Below are positions 17,391 to 26,424 of a stretch of 64,000 bases of DNA, piece after piece. The stretch is from the NCBI RefSeq assembly GCF_000682775.1, contig NZ_AWFI01000016.1:173060-237059 (forward strand). The letters run 5' to 3'. Both the position numbers and the translations under genes were made by a program. Source of the DNA: Hyphomonas sp. L-53-1-40. GTDB taxonomy: Bacteria > Pseudomonadota > Alphaproteobacteria > Caulobacterales > Hyphomonadaceae. The first letter of the stretch is position 1, and each line of letters starts with the position of its first letter. Under the pieces are notes generated by a model. The model was not told where the DNA came from, made no database searches, and saw only the letters and a list, made by a program, of their open reading frames with translations.

Positions 17391-19187
17391 CTAGAACATT
17401 TCGTCAGAGACCATGGAAGATTCTGCCGGTAGCTCGCTTCCCTTCATCCAGTATTTGATGACTGGTGAGATGATCAGCATGAATACGCCGATCCCCATCG
17501 CGACATATCCGACGTTGGAATAGACGCTTATATAGGTTGCCTTGGCCGCCGCGACGTCGGTGATCTGGCCGCCGATGGTCTCCGCGCCCGTCGTCCGCGC
17601 GATGACACCGGCCAGATAGTTGGACAGTCCTGAATACAGGAACCAGGCACCCATGGTCATCCCGACAACGCGCGCCGGCGCCAGCTTTGTCACTGCCGAC
17701 AGGCCAACCGGCGACACCATCAGTTCGCCCATTGTGTGGACCCAATAGATCAGGAAGATGAAACCTACGGCGGTCATCCCGGCGCCGGACATGCCGATAC
17801 CCCCAACCAAGGAAAGGAAACCAAGGCCCGCGAGGAATACGCCAATCGCAAACTTCACGGGCGTCGACGGCTCCATTTTCCGCTTGGACAGGGCAATCCA
17901 CATCCAGGCAAAGATCGGAGCGAAGATGACAATATAGCCTGCGTTAAGGAACTGGAACACCGGCGTCGGCACGTTGATCCCAAACATTTCCTTGTCGACC
18001 AAGCGGTCGGTGAACAGGGTCAGCGACGAGCCGGCCTGTTCGAACAGCGCCCAGAACGGGATCTGCGCCAATACGAAATAGATTGCCGCGAACATGCGGT
18101 TCCGCTCAGTACCTTGCAGTTGGATGAATGAATAGAGCAGCAGTCCGATAAAAATCGCAATGCCTAGCGAGCCAACGAACCAGTCCGGAATCACCTCCGC
18201 ATTCATCACCAGCAGCATGGCTACGCCGATCACCACAATACCTGCGAGATAGCAGGCCATCTCGACCGTGATAGGCCCCAGGAAAGACTTTTTGAGGGTC
18301 TCGGGATTAGGCGGCTCGGCTTTCCCATCCAGGTATTTCTGGCCCCAGAGAAAGACGAGCAGACCTGCCAGCATACCGATACCGGCAAGCCCGAAGCCGT
18401 ATTTCCAGCCCCAGAGGATGCCGATGATGCCGCAGCTCAGAGAGGACAGCAGCGAACCGAGATTGATGCCCATATAGAACAGGCTGAATCCGGAATCCCG
18501 CCGCGGATCGTCAAACTCATAGATCGCGCCGACGATCGTGGAGATGTTGGCCTTCAAATAGCCAACACCGGCAATAATGAAGGCCAGCGAAAGAAACAGG
18601 ATGTTTGTATAGAGTACCTGCTGCTCGATCCGGGTCGTGTAGGCGTCTTTTGCGATTTGCTGATAAACGGCAGCAGTCGGCTCTCTGGCATCGTCCGCGC
18701 TTTCCAGGATCTGGAGATCCCCACTGCCCTGCTCGAAGACGATCCGGCGCGTTTCGCCGTCCACGTCCACGAACAACTGACGCTGATCACCTCGGCCTTC
18801 ATGCTGGATCTCGATCTCGGATCCGCCCGTGACCACGTATTCCTTTGAGCCACTGCCCTCGAACGCCATGCCGAAATGGCCGAGGCAGAGCAGGATCGCG
18901 CCGAACGTGACAGCCTTGCGCTGGCCCAGATAGCGGTCAGCCAGCGTACCGCCGATAATGGTCATCACATAGACCAGCGCCGTGTAGGCCCCATACATGA
19001 TTGATGACTTCTCATCCGAGAAGAGGAAATGCTGGGTCAGGTAAAGGACCAGCAGGCCGCGCATCCCGTAGTAGGAAAAACGCTCCCACATCTCGGTAAA
19101 GAACAAAATGGCCAGCCCCTTAGGATGGCCGAAAAATGAGGTATCGCGGGGTTTGCCCGCTGCACCATTCGCAGTGATGTTTGTCAC
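17391..19187 (-). CDS. POT/PTR family proton-dependent oligopeptide transporter
   Basis: About 598 residues, 12-14 membrane helices. The proton-coupling motif EMWERFSYYGMRG (ExxERFxYYG) and the PTR2 signature GGTLADRYLGQRK are present, so it should import di- or tripeptides with protons. An unusual hydrophilic insert of about 80 residues follows the third helix (from GSGSKEYVVTGG to RIEQQVLY) and faces the periplasm by topology. The frame is open from a GTG 45 nt further upstream; I prefer the GTG giving VTNITANG because GGGGAG lies nine bases before it. Monocistronic. Confidence 0.92.
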   Translation of the reverse strand: MTNITANGAAGKPRDTSFFGHPKGLAILFFTEMWERFSYYGMRGLLVLYLTQHFLFSDEKSSIMYGAYTALVYVMTIIGGTLADRYLGQRKAVTFGAILLCLGHFGMAFEGSGSKEYVVTGGSEIEIQHEGRGDQRQLFVDVDGETRRIVFEQGSGDLQILESADDAREPTAAVYQQIAKDAYTTRIEQQVLYTNILFLSLAFIIAGVGYLKANISTIVGAIYEFDDPRRDSGFSLFYMGINLGSLLSSLSCGIIGILWGWKYGFGLAGIGMLAGLLVFLWGQKYLDGKAEPPNPETLKKSFLGPITVEMACYLAGIVVIGVAMLLVMNAEVIPDWFVGSLGIAIFIGLLLYSFIQLQGTERNRMFAAIYFVLAQIPFWALFEQAGSSLTLFTDRLVDKEMFGINVPTPVFQFLNAGYIVIFAPIFAWMWIALSKRKMEPSTPVKFAIGVFLAGLGFLSLVGGIGMSGAGMTAVGFIFLIYWVHTMGELMVSPVGLSAVTKLAPARVVGMTMGAWFLYSGLSNYLAGVIARTTGAETIGGQITDVAAAKATYISVYSNVGYVAMGIGVFMLIISPVIKYWMKGSELPAESSMVSDEMF

Positions 19188-19297
19188 GCGTTCAACTCCC
19201 CGGAAATTCTTACGAACCGGTAGTTTGACCACGCAAACGCCAAGCTCTCAAGGCAGCTTGTGCCAATTGAGAAGCCCCGATGAGGGAATTTATTCCC

Positions 19298-20677
19298 TTA
19301 ATAGGCCTGATCGACGAAAATGCGGCTCAGATCGCCCTGCCACTCGCCATGATATTTTTCGAGAAGGCGTTCAGCGGGCGTGAGTCCTGTCCGCGCGATC
19401 TCATCAAGTTCGCTGAGATAGCCCGTTTCGTCATCACCAGACACAGAGAGATTTGCGCGGCGTTTCAGGCCGGCCCGGGAAATGTCCAGCACGCTAAGCG
19501 CAAGGTCCTGCATGGTACGGCCGCCTGGCACAGGCGTACGCAGGCCCAGGGTACGTACCCCCTGCCGCATCGATTCGCGTTCGGCATCTGACCAGGACTT
19601 CACCAGGTCCCAGCAGGCATCCAGACTATCTGAGCAATAGAGCAATCCGGTCCAGAAGGCGGAAAATGCACATAGATGACTCCATGGACCGCCATCAGAA
19701 CCGCGCATCTCCAGAAACTGCTTGAGACGGACTTCAGGGAAGATCGTCGAGAGATGGTCCGCGAAATCGTCCATCGCCGGCTTCTCGCCAGGCAGAATGG
19801 GCAGTTTGCCATCCATGAAGTCACGGAAAGAGAGTCCGCTTGCGTCTAGGTATTTGCCGCCGCGCCGGACGAAATACATCGGCACGTCCAACGCGTAATC
19901 CACATAACGTTCGAATCCGAACCCATCCTTGAAAACAAACGGCAGCATGCCCGTGCGGTCCGGATCGGTATCTGTCCAGATTTGCGACCGGTAGGACAGG
20001 AAGCCGTTCGGGCGACCTTCCATGAAGGGCGAGTTCGCAAACAGCGCCGTGCCGAGCGGCTGTAGCGCCAGCGAGACGCGGAACTTCTTCACCATGTCCG
20101 CTTCGGAGGCAAAGTCGAGATTGGCCTGAACCGTACATGTGCGAAACATCATCTGCCGTCCCAGACGGCCGACCTTGTCCATATAGTCCATCATGATGCG
20201 GTAGCGGCCTTTGGGCATCACCGGCGTTTCGGCGAGACTCCAGACCGGGCTCGCACCGAGGCCCATGAAGGCAACGCCTAGCGGATCGGCGATGTCTCGG
20301 ACTTCGCGCAAATGCGAACCTACTTCGTTACAAGTCTGGTGCATGGTTTCGAGTGGCGCACCCGACAGCTCAAACTGACCGCCCGGTTCCAACGATACGC
20401 TCGCGCCATCCTTCTTCAGGCCAATCAGCTTGCCACCTTCGACGATAGGCTGCCAATCAAACCGGTCGCGCAGGCCTTCCAGAATTGCCAATACGGAGGC
20501 CTCACCTTCGTAGGGCAGCGGGCGCAAACCCTCGCGGAGAAAGCCGAACTTCTCGTGTTCGGTCCCAATTCGCCAATCTGCTTTCGGCTTGTTGCCAGCC
20601 TCGAAATACTCAACCAGCTCGGATTTCCCCGAGATACGCTGGGAGTTTTCGTCGATATCCGACGTCGGCGTGGTCAC
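19298..20677 (-). CDS. gshA: Glutamate-cysteine ligase, alpha/plant type
   Basis: 459 residues, the first step of glutathione synthesis: ATP-dependent joining of glutamate and cysteine. The family is the plant/alphaproteobacterial GCL, marked by RIGTEHEKFGF, SLEPGGQFELSGAPLETMHQ and MMFRTCTVQANLDFASE. The start is GTG with GGAGG eight bases upstream. In many alphaproteobacteria gshA directly follows rsmE; here the two are separated by an oppositely oriented gene. It is divergent from that gene across about 110 nt. Confidence 0.95.
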   Translation of the reverse strand: MTTPTSDIDENSQRISGKSELVEYFEAGNKPKADWRIGTEHEKFGFLREGLRPLPYEGEASVLAILEGLRDRFDWQPIVEGGKLIGLKKDGASVSLEPGGQFELSGAPLETMHQTCNEVGSHLREVRDIADPLGVAFMGLGASPVWSLAETPVMPKGRYRIMMDYMDKVGRLGRQMMFRTCTVQANLDFASEADMVKKFRVSLALQPLGTALFANSPFMEGRPNGFLSYRSQIWTDTDPDRTGMLPFVFKDGFGFERYVDYALDVPMYFVRRGGKYLDASGLSFRDFMDGKLPILPGEKPAMDDFADHLSTIFPEVRLKQFLEMRGSDGGPWSHLCAFSAFWTGLLYCSDSLDACWDLVKSWSDAERESMRQGVRTLGLRTPVPGGRTMQDLALSVLDISRAGLKRRANLSVSGDDETGYLSELDEIARTGLTPAERLLEKYHGEWQGDLSRIFVDQAY

Positions 20678-20785
20678 AATGGAGGCCTCCCCTCAAACTC
20701 TTGCTGTGAGTGCACATAGGGATGTTTCGCTCGAGCGCCAACCGGGTTATTCTCACAAGTTCGTTTATTCCCGCAGGTGAGACTG

Positions 20786-21418
20786 ATGACGCGATTTACC
20801 ACAGAAGAACGCGATGACCTCAGAGTCTGGGCACGCATCCATGTGCGCGGTGGCTATGAACCCGTCGAGGAAATCGAGGAAATCCTTCTGGATCTGACCG
20901 AGGAGTTCGAGTCGCCTATTTCGGAGCGTGACCGGCAATCCGAGATACGGTCTGCACTGATTCAGGAAATCGAGGCCGTACAGTCAGAGCAGGCCAAGTG
21001 GCCCGTGCTGACAGACTTCGACCGTCTGGAGCTCGCCTTCGACATGCTGGATGACAAGGATATTGTCGCCCGACAGAATTTCACGTGCTGCGGCACATGC
21101 GGAGCTGCGGAGATCAATCTCGAAATTGAAGAGTTCGAAGCCTATGGCCGTCGGGCACGCGGCTATGTCTTCTTTCATCAGCAGGACACGGAAAGCGCGG
21201 TCGAATCCGGCAATCTCTATCTCAGCTACGGAGCCTCAAATAATACGGCGGACGCAGTATTCCTCCAGATTGGCCAGGAAATCTTTGATACGCTGAAGGC
21301 CGTTGGGCTGAACGCTCACTGGGACGGCAAGCTGGAACATCGCATCGGGATAACGCTTGAGTGGCAACGTCGATGGGAAAGTGCCGTACCGAAGCCCATG
21401 AAGCGGTGGCCCTTCTAG
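20786..21418 (+). CDS. DUF6891-like conserved protein
   Basis: About 210 residues, acidic, no signal peptide or membrane helix. The central TCCGTCGAAEI motif with three cysteines and the upstream LAFDMLDDKDIVARQNF resemble the DUF6891 family of unknown function. The cysteine cluster could bind a metal, but no experiment is implied. A GTG nine bases upstream is possible; the ATG is preferred because GGTGAG precedes it. The 3' end overlaps the convergent rsmE gene by 4 nt. It sits against the direction of the usual rsmE-gshA pair. Confidence 0.75.
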   Translation: MTRFTTEERDDLRVWARIHVRGGYEPVEEIEEILLDLTEEFESPISERDRQSEIRSALIQEIEAVQSEQAKWPVLTDFDRLELAFDMLDDKDIVARQNFTCCGTCGAAEINLEIEEFEAYGRRARGYVFFHQQDTESAVESGNLYLSYGASNNTADAVFLQIGQEIFDTLKAVGLNAHWDGKLEHRIGITLEWQRRWESAVPKPMKRWPF

Positions 21419-22185
21419 GTCCAGTCACCACACACCGCTTGCCAAAGGGTGAGCGCCGAGACGACCGCCGTTTCCGCCCTTAAAATTCTGGGGCCAAGGC
21501 TAATGGGATAAGTATCCGCACGCGCACGCAGGAATTGGCGTTCATCCGGGCTGAATCCACCTTCAGGGCCGATAAGGATCGCTGCACTGCGATCTTTCAG
21601 GGAGTCCAGCACCGAAAGAGCGGCGCCTGCCCGTCCGGACTCCCCGCCCCAAGGCTTGGACTCGTCCTCACCAGCTTCATCACAGAAGATCAGCGCCGTG
21701 TCGTCGTCCAGTTGAGCAAGCGCTTCTTCCAGAACCACGAGGTCAGAAATTTCCGGCAGATCAAGCCGTTCAGTTTGTTCCGCAGCCTCGAGGGCAATCT
21801 TGTTGAAGCGATCCAGCCGGACAGTTCGTGTTTGCGTGAACTGCGTGATCACAGGCTGAATGGACCGGGCACCAAGTTCGGTTGCTTTCTCGACGATGAA
21901 GTCAGTTTCCGCCTTTTTCACCGGCGCAAACAACAATGCGAGATGGGGTGTTTCCGCACTCACCTGTTCGCGCGTTTGCTCGACCGGGATGACAATCGCC
22001 GTCTTGCCCTCAGGTGCCCCGAGCTCGCACAACCACTCCCCGTTGAGGCCATTGAATGCACGAAGCCGGTCACCCGGAGATAAACGCATGACCCGTATCA
22101 GATATTTTGACGCGTCCTCTTCCAACCGGAGTGGTACAGAAGGCTCGAGAAGGGCCGACACAAAAAGTCGCGGTATTGAACTCAT
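21415..22185 (-). CDS. rsmE: 16S rRNA (uracil-1498-N3)-methyltransferase
   Basis: 256 residues, SPOUT-class methyltransferase. N-terminal PUA-like part (LIRVMRLSPGDRLRAFNG) and C-terminal knot with ILIGPEGGFSPDE and SLGPRILRAETA, both diagnostic of RsmE. It methylates U1498 of 16S rRNA in the assembled 30S subunit. It is divergent from the aldehyde dehydrogenase gene; the two start codons are 47 nt apart. Confidence 0.95.
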   Translation of the reverse strand: MSSIPRLFVSALLEPSVPLRLEEDASKYLIRVMRLSPGDRLRAFNGLNGEWLCELGAPEGKTAIVIPVEQTREQVSAETPHLALLFAPVKKAETDFIVEKATELGARSIQPVITQFTQTRTVRLDRFNKIALEAAEQTERLDLPEISDLVVLEEALAQLDDDTALIFCDEAGEDESKPWGGESGRAGAALSVLDSLKDRSAAILIGPEGGFSPDERQFLRARADTYPISLGPRILRAETAVVSALTLWQAVCGDWT

Positions 22186-22232
22186 ATGTACGACATACCT
22201 TCTATCAGCAGGAAACTCAGCACGAGGTGATC

Positions 22233-23606
22233 ATGGCGGACCAGACTATCAAATCCGTAAATCCGGCGAATGACACAGTCATCGAGGAATTTACACCCCA
22301 CACTCCAGCGCAAGTAACAGCCGCCATAAAAGACGCGGACGAATGCTTTTCTGACTGGCGCAAGACCAGCTTCGAATATCGCGCCGAGCTGATGTTGAAG
22401 GCAGCGGACGTATTGGACGCCAATGCTAACCGTTACGCCGCTGACATGACCGCAGAAATGGGCAAACCTCTCGGCCAGGCCAGAGCCGAAGTGAACAAGT
22501 GCGCTTGGGTGTGTCGGCACTATGCCGAACAGGCCGCGAACTACCTTGCCGACGAACCCATGGAGAGCAGTGGCCAAAAGGCCTATGTCCGCCACCTTCC
22601 CCTCGGCGTGATCCTCGCAGTGATGCCTTGGAATTTTCCCTTCTGGCAGGTGTTCCGCTTCGCTGCCCCGATCCTGATGGCGGGCAATACGGGCCTGCTG
22701 AAACATGCATCCAACGTGTTCCGGTCTGCCCTCAACATCGAAGAAGTCTTCGTGGAAGCAGGCTTTCCGCGAGGCACTTTCCAGACACTCCTGATCGGGT
22801 CAAAACACGTTGAAGGTGTTATCAAGGATGATCGCGTGAAAGGCATTTCGCTTACAGGCTCCGGCCCTGCAGGTGGAGCGGTTGCAGCAACCGCAGGCAA
22901 GGCCATCAAGCCCTCCCTTCTCGAACTTGGTGGATCCGACGCATTTATCGTCATGCCTTCCGCTGACCTCGAAAAAGCGCTCGACACAGCAGTCAAAGCC
23001 CGGACTCAGAACAACGGTCAGTCCTGCATCGCCGCAAAGCGCTTTTTCGTCCACGCAGACATTTACGATGCTTTCAAAAGCGGCTTTGAGGCTCGCTTCA
23101 AAAGCCTCAAAGTCGGCGACCCAACGAAGGACGGCAGTGATATTGGACCTCTCGCGACTGCGGCCATTCGCGATGAACTGGCCGAACAGGTCGAAAATTC
23201 GGTCAAGGCTGGTGCCACCGTTTTCCACGCGGGCAATACCCTGCCCGATACCGGAAACTGGTTTGATCCGTGCATCGTGAGCGACGCTCCAGAGGGCAGC
23301 CCGTCAGCCGACGAGGAAATGTTCGGACCTGTCGCCAATCTCTGGAAGGTGAATGATCTGGACGAGGCCATCCGCCGCGCAAACCATAGTATTTTTGGTC
23401 TTGGATCAGTCATTTTCACGCAAGACCAAGCCGAAATGGATCAGGCCGTCAGCGAATTGGAGGCTGGGGCCACTTTCGTTAACGCGATGGTCTCATCTGA
23501 CCCTCGGATGCCGTTCGGGGGGATCAAACAGTCCGGCTATGGGCGAGAGTTGGCCGCTGACGGCATCAAGGCGTTCGTGAACCGCAAGACTGTGTTCATC
23601 GCCTGA
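22233..23606 (+). CDS. NAD(P)-dependent succinate-semialdehyde-type aldehyde dehydrogenase
   Basis: 457 residues from the ATG behind GAGGTGA; the frame is open further upstream but overlaps rsmE. ALDH superfamily: catalytic cysteine in NNGQSCIAAKRF, general-base glutamate in LLELGGSDAF, MPWNFPFWQVFR, and the GSGPAGGAVA cofactor loop. The pattern fits the Sad/YneI-like succinate-semialdehyde dehydrogenase group, oxidising succinate semialdehyde or a similar aldehyde. Substrate remains an inference. It stands alone between rsmE and ubiA; the PLP decarboxylase two genes on could supply amine-derived aldehydes only through a further enzyme. Confidence 0.9.
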   Translation: MADQTIKSVNPANDTVIEEFTPHTPAQVTAAIKDADECFSDWRKTSFEYRAELMLKAADVLDANANRYAADMTAEMGKPLGQARAEVNKCAWVCRHYAEQAANYLADEPMESSGQKAYVRHLPLGVILAVMPWNFPFWQVFRFAAPILMAGNTGLLKHASNVFRSALNIEEVFVEAGFPRGTFQTLLIGSKHVEGVIKDDRVKGISLTGSGPAGGAVAATAGKAIKPSLLELGGSDAFIVMPSADLEKALDTAVKARTQNNGQSCIAAKRFFVHADIYDAFKSGFEARFKSLKVGDPTKDGSDIGPLATAAIRDELAEQVENSVKAGATVFHAGNTLPDTGNWFDPCIVSDAPEGSPSADEEMFGPVANLWKVNDLDEAIRRANHSIFGLGSVIFTQDQAEMDQAVSELEAGATFVNAMVSSDPRMPFGGIKQSGYGRELAADGIKAFVNRKTVFIA

Positions 23607-23705
23607 ACCAGACTGCGTTACCGGCCAGAGGGATTTTCCAGCACTATTCGCCTCGTGCTTGTCTGTGGCTGTTTGAAACACAGAATTTCGGTATAAGCCG
23701 CTGCG

Positions 23706-24836
23706 ATGGACGACACACGCACGATTCCAGCCGATAGCGCCCTGCCCGGATGGCTGTCTAGCCTGCCGCTTGGCTGGCAACCCTATGCCATGCTGGCCCG
23801 GTGGGACCGGCCGGTGGGTATCTGGTTGCTCTATCTGCCATGCCTGATCGGTCTGTCATTTCAGCGGTTGATTACGGGCGTTTATGTTTTCGATCTGGTC
23901 TGGGCGATCCTGTTCCTGCTCGGCGCGGTAGCCATGCGCGGAGCAGGCTGCACATGGAACGACATAACCGATCGGAACTTTGACGCCAGCGTGAGCCGCA
24001 CCGCACTGCGGCCGCTCCCATCCGGCGCGGTCACACTGAAGCAGGCCTATTATTTTCTCGGAGCCCAGCTATTGGTCGGATTTACCATCTGGCTCCTGTT
24101 GCCACTGGACGCAAAACTCGTCGCGCTACTCTCAATACCGTTGGTTGGCGCATACCCCTATATGAAGCGTGTGACCTGGTGGCCTCAAGCCTGGTTGGGC
24201 CTGACGTTCAATTGGGGCGTCCTGGTCGGCGCAGCGGTCGCGTCTCATGTCAGCTTTCCCGTCATCGTGCTGTATGCCGGCCTGATACTGTGGACGATCG
24301 CTTACGATACCATCTACGCGCTGCAGGACCGTGAAGATGACGCCCTGATTGGCGTCCGGTCCACCGCGCGCCTCTTCGGCAAGCGGGCGGTACTGATCAG
24401 CTTCTGCTTCCACCTCGGCGCAGCGGCACTTATCGCCCTTGCAGCTGCTCTGAATGAAGCTGGCCGAATAGGCGCGCTGACGGCGTTGCTTTTCCTCGCG
24501 CACGGCGTCTGGCAGTCGGTGCGACTGAAGTCGAGCCGTGAGCAAGCCGCGCTTGCCGTGTTCAAATCCAATGTTTGGGCGGGCGCCCTTGTTGCATTTG
24601 GCTTCGCCCTGTCCGCCATGGCACCGGAGCCCAAACAGAGCTCGCTATTTGCTGACCATGAGCTTGTTCCAGACGGACCGCCCTCCACGATGAGCCTGCC
24701 CTTCGGGTTCGAGATGAAACATGCCCGCCCATCTCCTGCAGAATCTGGTGAGACATGGTTTGCAAGTGCAGCCCTGAGAGCCCTCAAGCGCGAAGGCGTG
24801 ATTGGGCCGGACGAAGGCGCGCCCCCGGCTTCTTGA
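23706..24836 (+). CDS. ubiA: 4-hydroxybenzoate polyprenyltransferase with C-terminal extension
   Basis: 376 residues. Residues 1-300 are a standard UbiA: eight or nine membrane helices, first Asp motif NDITDRNFDASVSRT and second motif DTIYALQDREDD. It prenylates 4-hydroxybenzoate in ubiquinone synthesis. The family is normally about 290-310 residues; here about 70 hydrophilic residues follow (from EPKQSSLFADHEL to DEGAPPAS) with no recognisable motif and predicted cytosolic. The frame is continuous and no start or SD at the junction suggests a separate gene. Confidence 0.93.
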   Translation: MDDTRTIPADSALPGWLSSLPLGWQPYAMLARWDRPVGIWLLYLPCLIGLSFQRLITGVYVFDLVWAILFLLGAVAMRGAGCTWNDITDRNFDASVSRTALRPLPSGAVTLKQAYYFLGAQLLVGFTIWLLLPLDAKLVALLSIPLVGAYPYMKRVTWWPQAWLGLTFNWGVLVGAAVASHVSFPVIVLYAGLILWTIAYDTIYALQDREDDALIGVRSTARLFGKRAVLISFCFHLGAAALIALAAALNEAGRIGALTALLFLAHGVWQSVRLKSSREQAALAVFKSNVWAGALVAFGFALSAMAPEPKQSSLFADHELVPDGPPSTMSLPFGFEMKHARPSPAESGETWFASAALRALKREGVIGPDEGAPPAS

Positions 24837-24914
24837 TCCCGACAAGGTGCGACGCATGCGCTCGCCCCTGTCTGCGCCCGTTGTCTCCGCAGCAAAAAGG
24901 CGAGATCGAAGGGT

Positions 24915-26381
24915 ATGACCTCTTACGATCAAACACAGCCACCATTTTCTGAAGACAATCTGGATCCAGCTGACTGGCTCGCCTTTCGCAGGCGGTTGCA
25001 TGCAATGGTCGACACTGCGGTCGACAAGATGGAGCGCACGCGCGAAGGCAGGGTCTGGACGCCACTTCCTGAAGACATGAAAGACGCTTTCAGTCTTTCG
25101 GAAACCGGCCTGCCGCCGGAAAGTATAGACGCTATTTTGCGGGGGTTGTTGCCATATGGTGTCGGAAACACGCATCCACGCTTTTTCGGCTGGGTGCACG
25201 GGGCGGGCACGCCGTCCAATCTGGTTGCAGATATTGCCACAGCGGCGATCAACGCGAATACTGGCGGTCGCAACCATGGTGCGATTGAGGTTGAGCGCCA
25301 ACTGATAGACTGGTGCAAGCGTCTCTTCTCTTTTCCGCAGGATGCGAGCGGCCTGATTGTTTCAGGCACATCAATGGCGACCATCATTGCACTGAAGGCT
25401 GCGCGCGATGCCCATCTCGACTTCCTGAGTCGCGCCGAAGGCATGGGAGCGCACAGACTTGTTGGCTATACGTCTAGTGAAGCCCATGCCTGCATTGCGC
25501 GGGCATTCGACTTGCTCGGCCTAGGCACCGCTGCATTGCGCAAGATCCCGGTTACGCCAGCACACCAAATCGATGTCTCGGTGTTGCAGGAGGCGATCAC
25601 AGCAGACCGCGCAGCAGGATTCGAGCCTTTTCTCGTCGCAGGCACGTGCGGCTCGGTGAATGCGGGTACCGTCGACGACCTCGCGGCGCTGGCGGAAATA
25701 TCGGAAGCGGAAGACCTGTGGTTCCATGTTGATGGTGCATTCGGTGCACTCGGCATGTTGAGCGACCGGTTGCGCCCGCGTCTGAGCGGGCTGGATCGGG
25801 CGGACTCAATTGCTTTCGATTTTCATAAATGGCTTCACGTGAATTACGATGCGGGTTGCATCCTGATCCGCTCGGGCCAGACGCACCTGAAAACTTTCTC
25901 AGACCGTCCGGATTATCTGAAATCAGCAGACCGCGGGCTGGCCGCGGGTGGTACCTGGCCTGTTGAACTCGGGCCGGAACTATCGCGCGGGTTTCGGGCG
26001 CTCAAAGTCTGGGCGCAAATTGCCGAGCATGGTGAAGGCAAGCTGGGCAGGCTGATCACTCAGAATTGCGACCAAGCTGCTTATCTTGGCGAACTGGTTC
26101 GAACAACTCCTGAATTGGAATTGCTGCTTCCTGTCTCAATGCAGATTTGTTGCTTTCGATATCTGCGCGATGGCCTTTCCGATACCGGATTGGACGAACT
26201 GAACGCAGAGATTGTCGTCCAGCTGCAACTGCAAGGTGTAGCAGCACCGTCAACCACGAAGATAAATGGGCGCGTGGCGATCCGCGTGAACATAACAAAC
26301 CACCGGACCCAGCGCTCTGACCTGGACCTGCTCGTTCGTGAAATCCTGCGAATTGCGCGGGAAGACCTGAGTTCTGACTGA
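24915..26381 (+). CDS. Group II PLP-dependent amino acid decarboxylase
   Basis: 488 residues of the aromatic-amino-acid/glutamate decarboxylase superfamily. Cofactor lysine in FDFHKWLHVNYDAG, aspartate in FHVDGAFGALG, and substrate-side motif TPSNLVADIATAAINANTGG. It removes the alpha-carboxyl group from an amino acid (tyrosine/DOPA/tryptophan-like or another); the exact substrate cannot be called. SD GAAGG is present before the ATG. It is about 80 nt after ubiA. Confidence 0.88.
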   Translation: MTSYDQTQPPFSEDNLDPADWLAFRRRLHAMVDTAVDKMERTREGRVWTPLPEDMKDAFSLSETGLPPESIDAILRGLLPYGVGNTHPRFFGWVHGAGTPSNLVADIATAAINANTGGRNHGAIEVERQLIDWCKRLFSFPQDASGLIVSGTSMATIIALKAARDAHLDFLSRAEGMGAHRLVGYTSSEAHACIARAFDLLGLGTAALRKIPVTPAHQIDVSVLQEAITADRAAGFEPFLVAGTCGSVNAGTVDDLAALAEISEAEDLWFHVDGAFGALGMLSDRLRPRLSGLDRADSIAFDFHKWLHVNYDAGCILIRSGQTHLKTFSDRPDYLKSADRGLAAGGTWPVELGPELSRGFRALKVWAQIAEHGEGKLGRLITQNCDQAAYLGELVRTTPELELLLPVSMQICCFRYLRDGLSDTGLDELNAEIVVQLQLQGVAAPSTTKINGRVAIRVNITNHRTQRSDLDLLVREILRIAREDLSSD

Positions 26382-26390
26382 CACGTTATT

Positions 26391-26408
26391 TGCGTCTGCG
26401 CAGATGCA
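26391..26408. promoter_or_regulatory. Palindrome upstream of frnE-like gene
   Basis: TGC-g-TCTGCGCAGA-t-GCA, a perfect ten-base core with outer matching triplets and one mismatch, ending 16 nt before the ATG. A dimeric repressor site is a reasonable guess, not shown. Confidence 0.3.
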
Positions 26409-26424
26409 CACCTAGATTGGGCTC

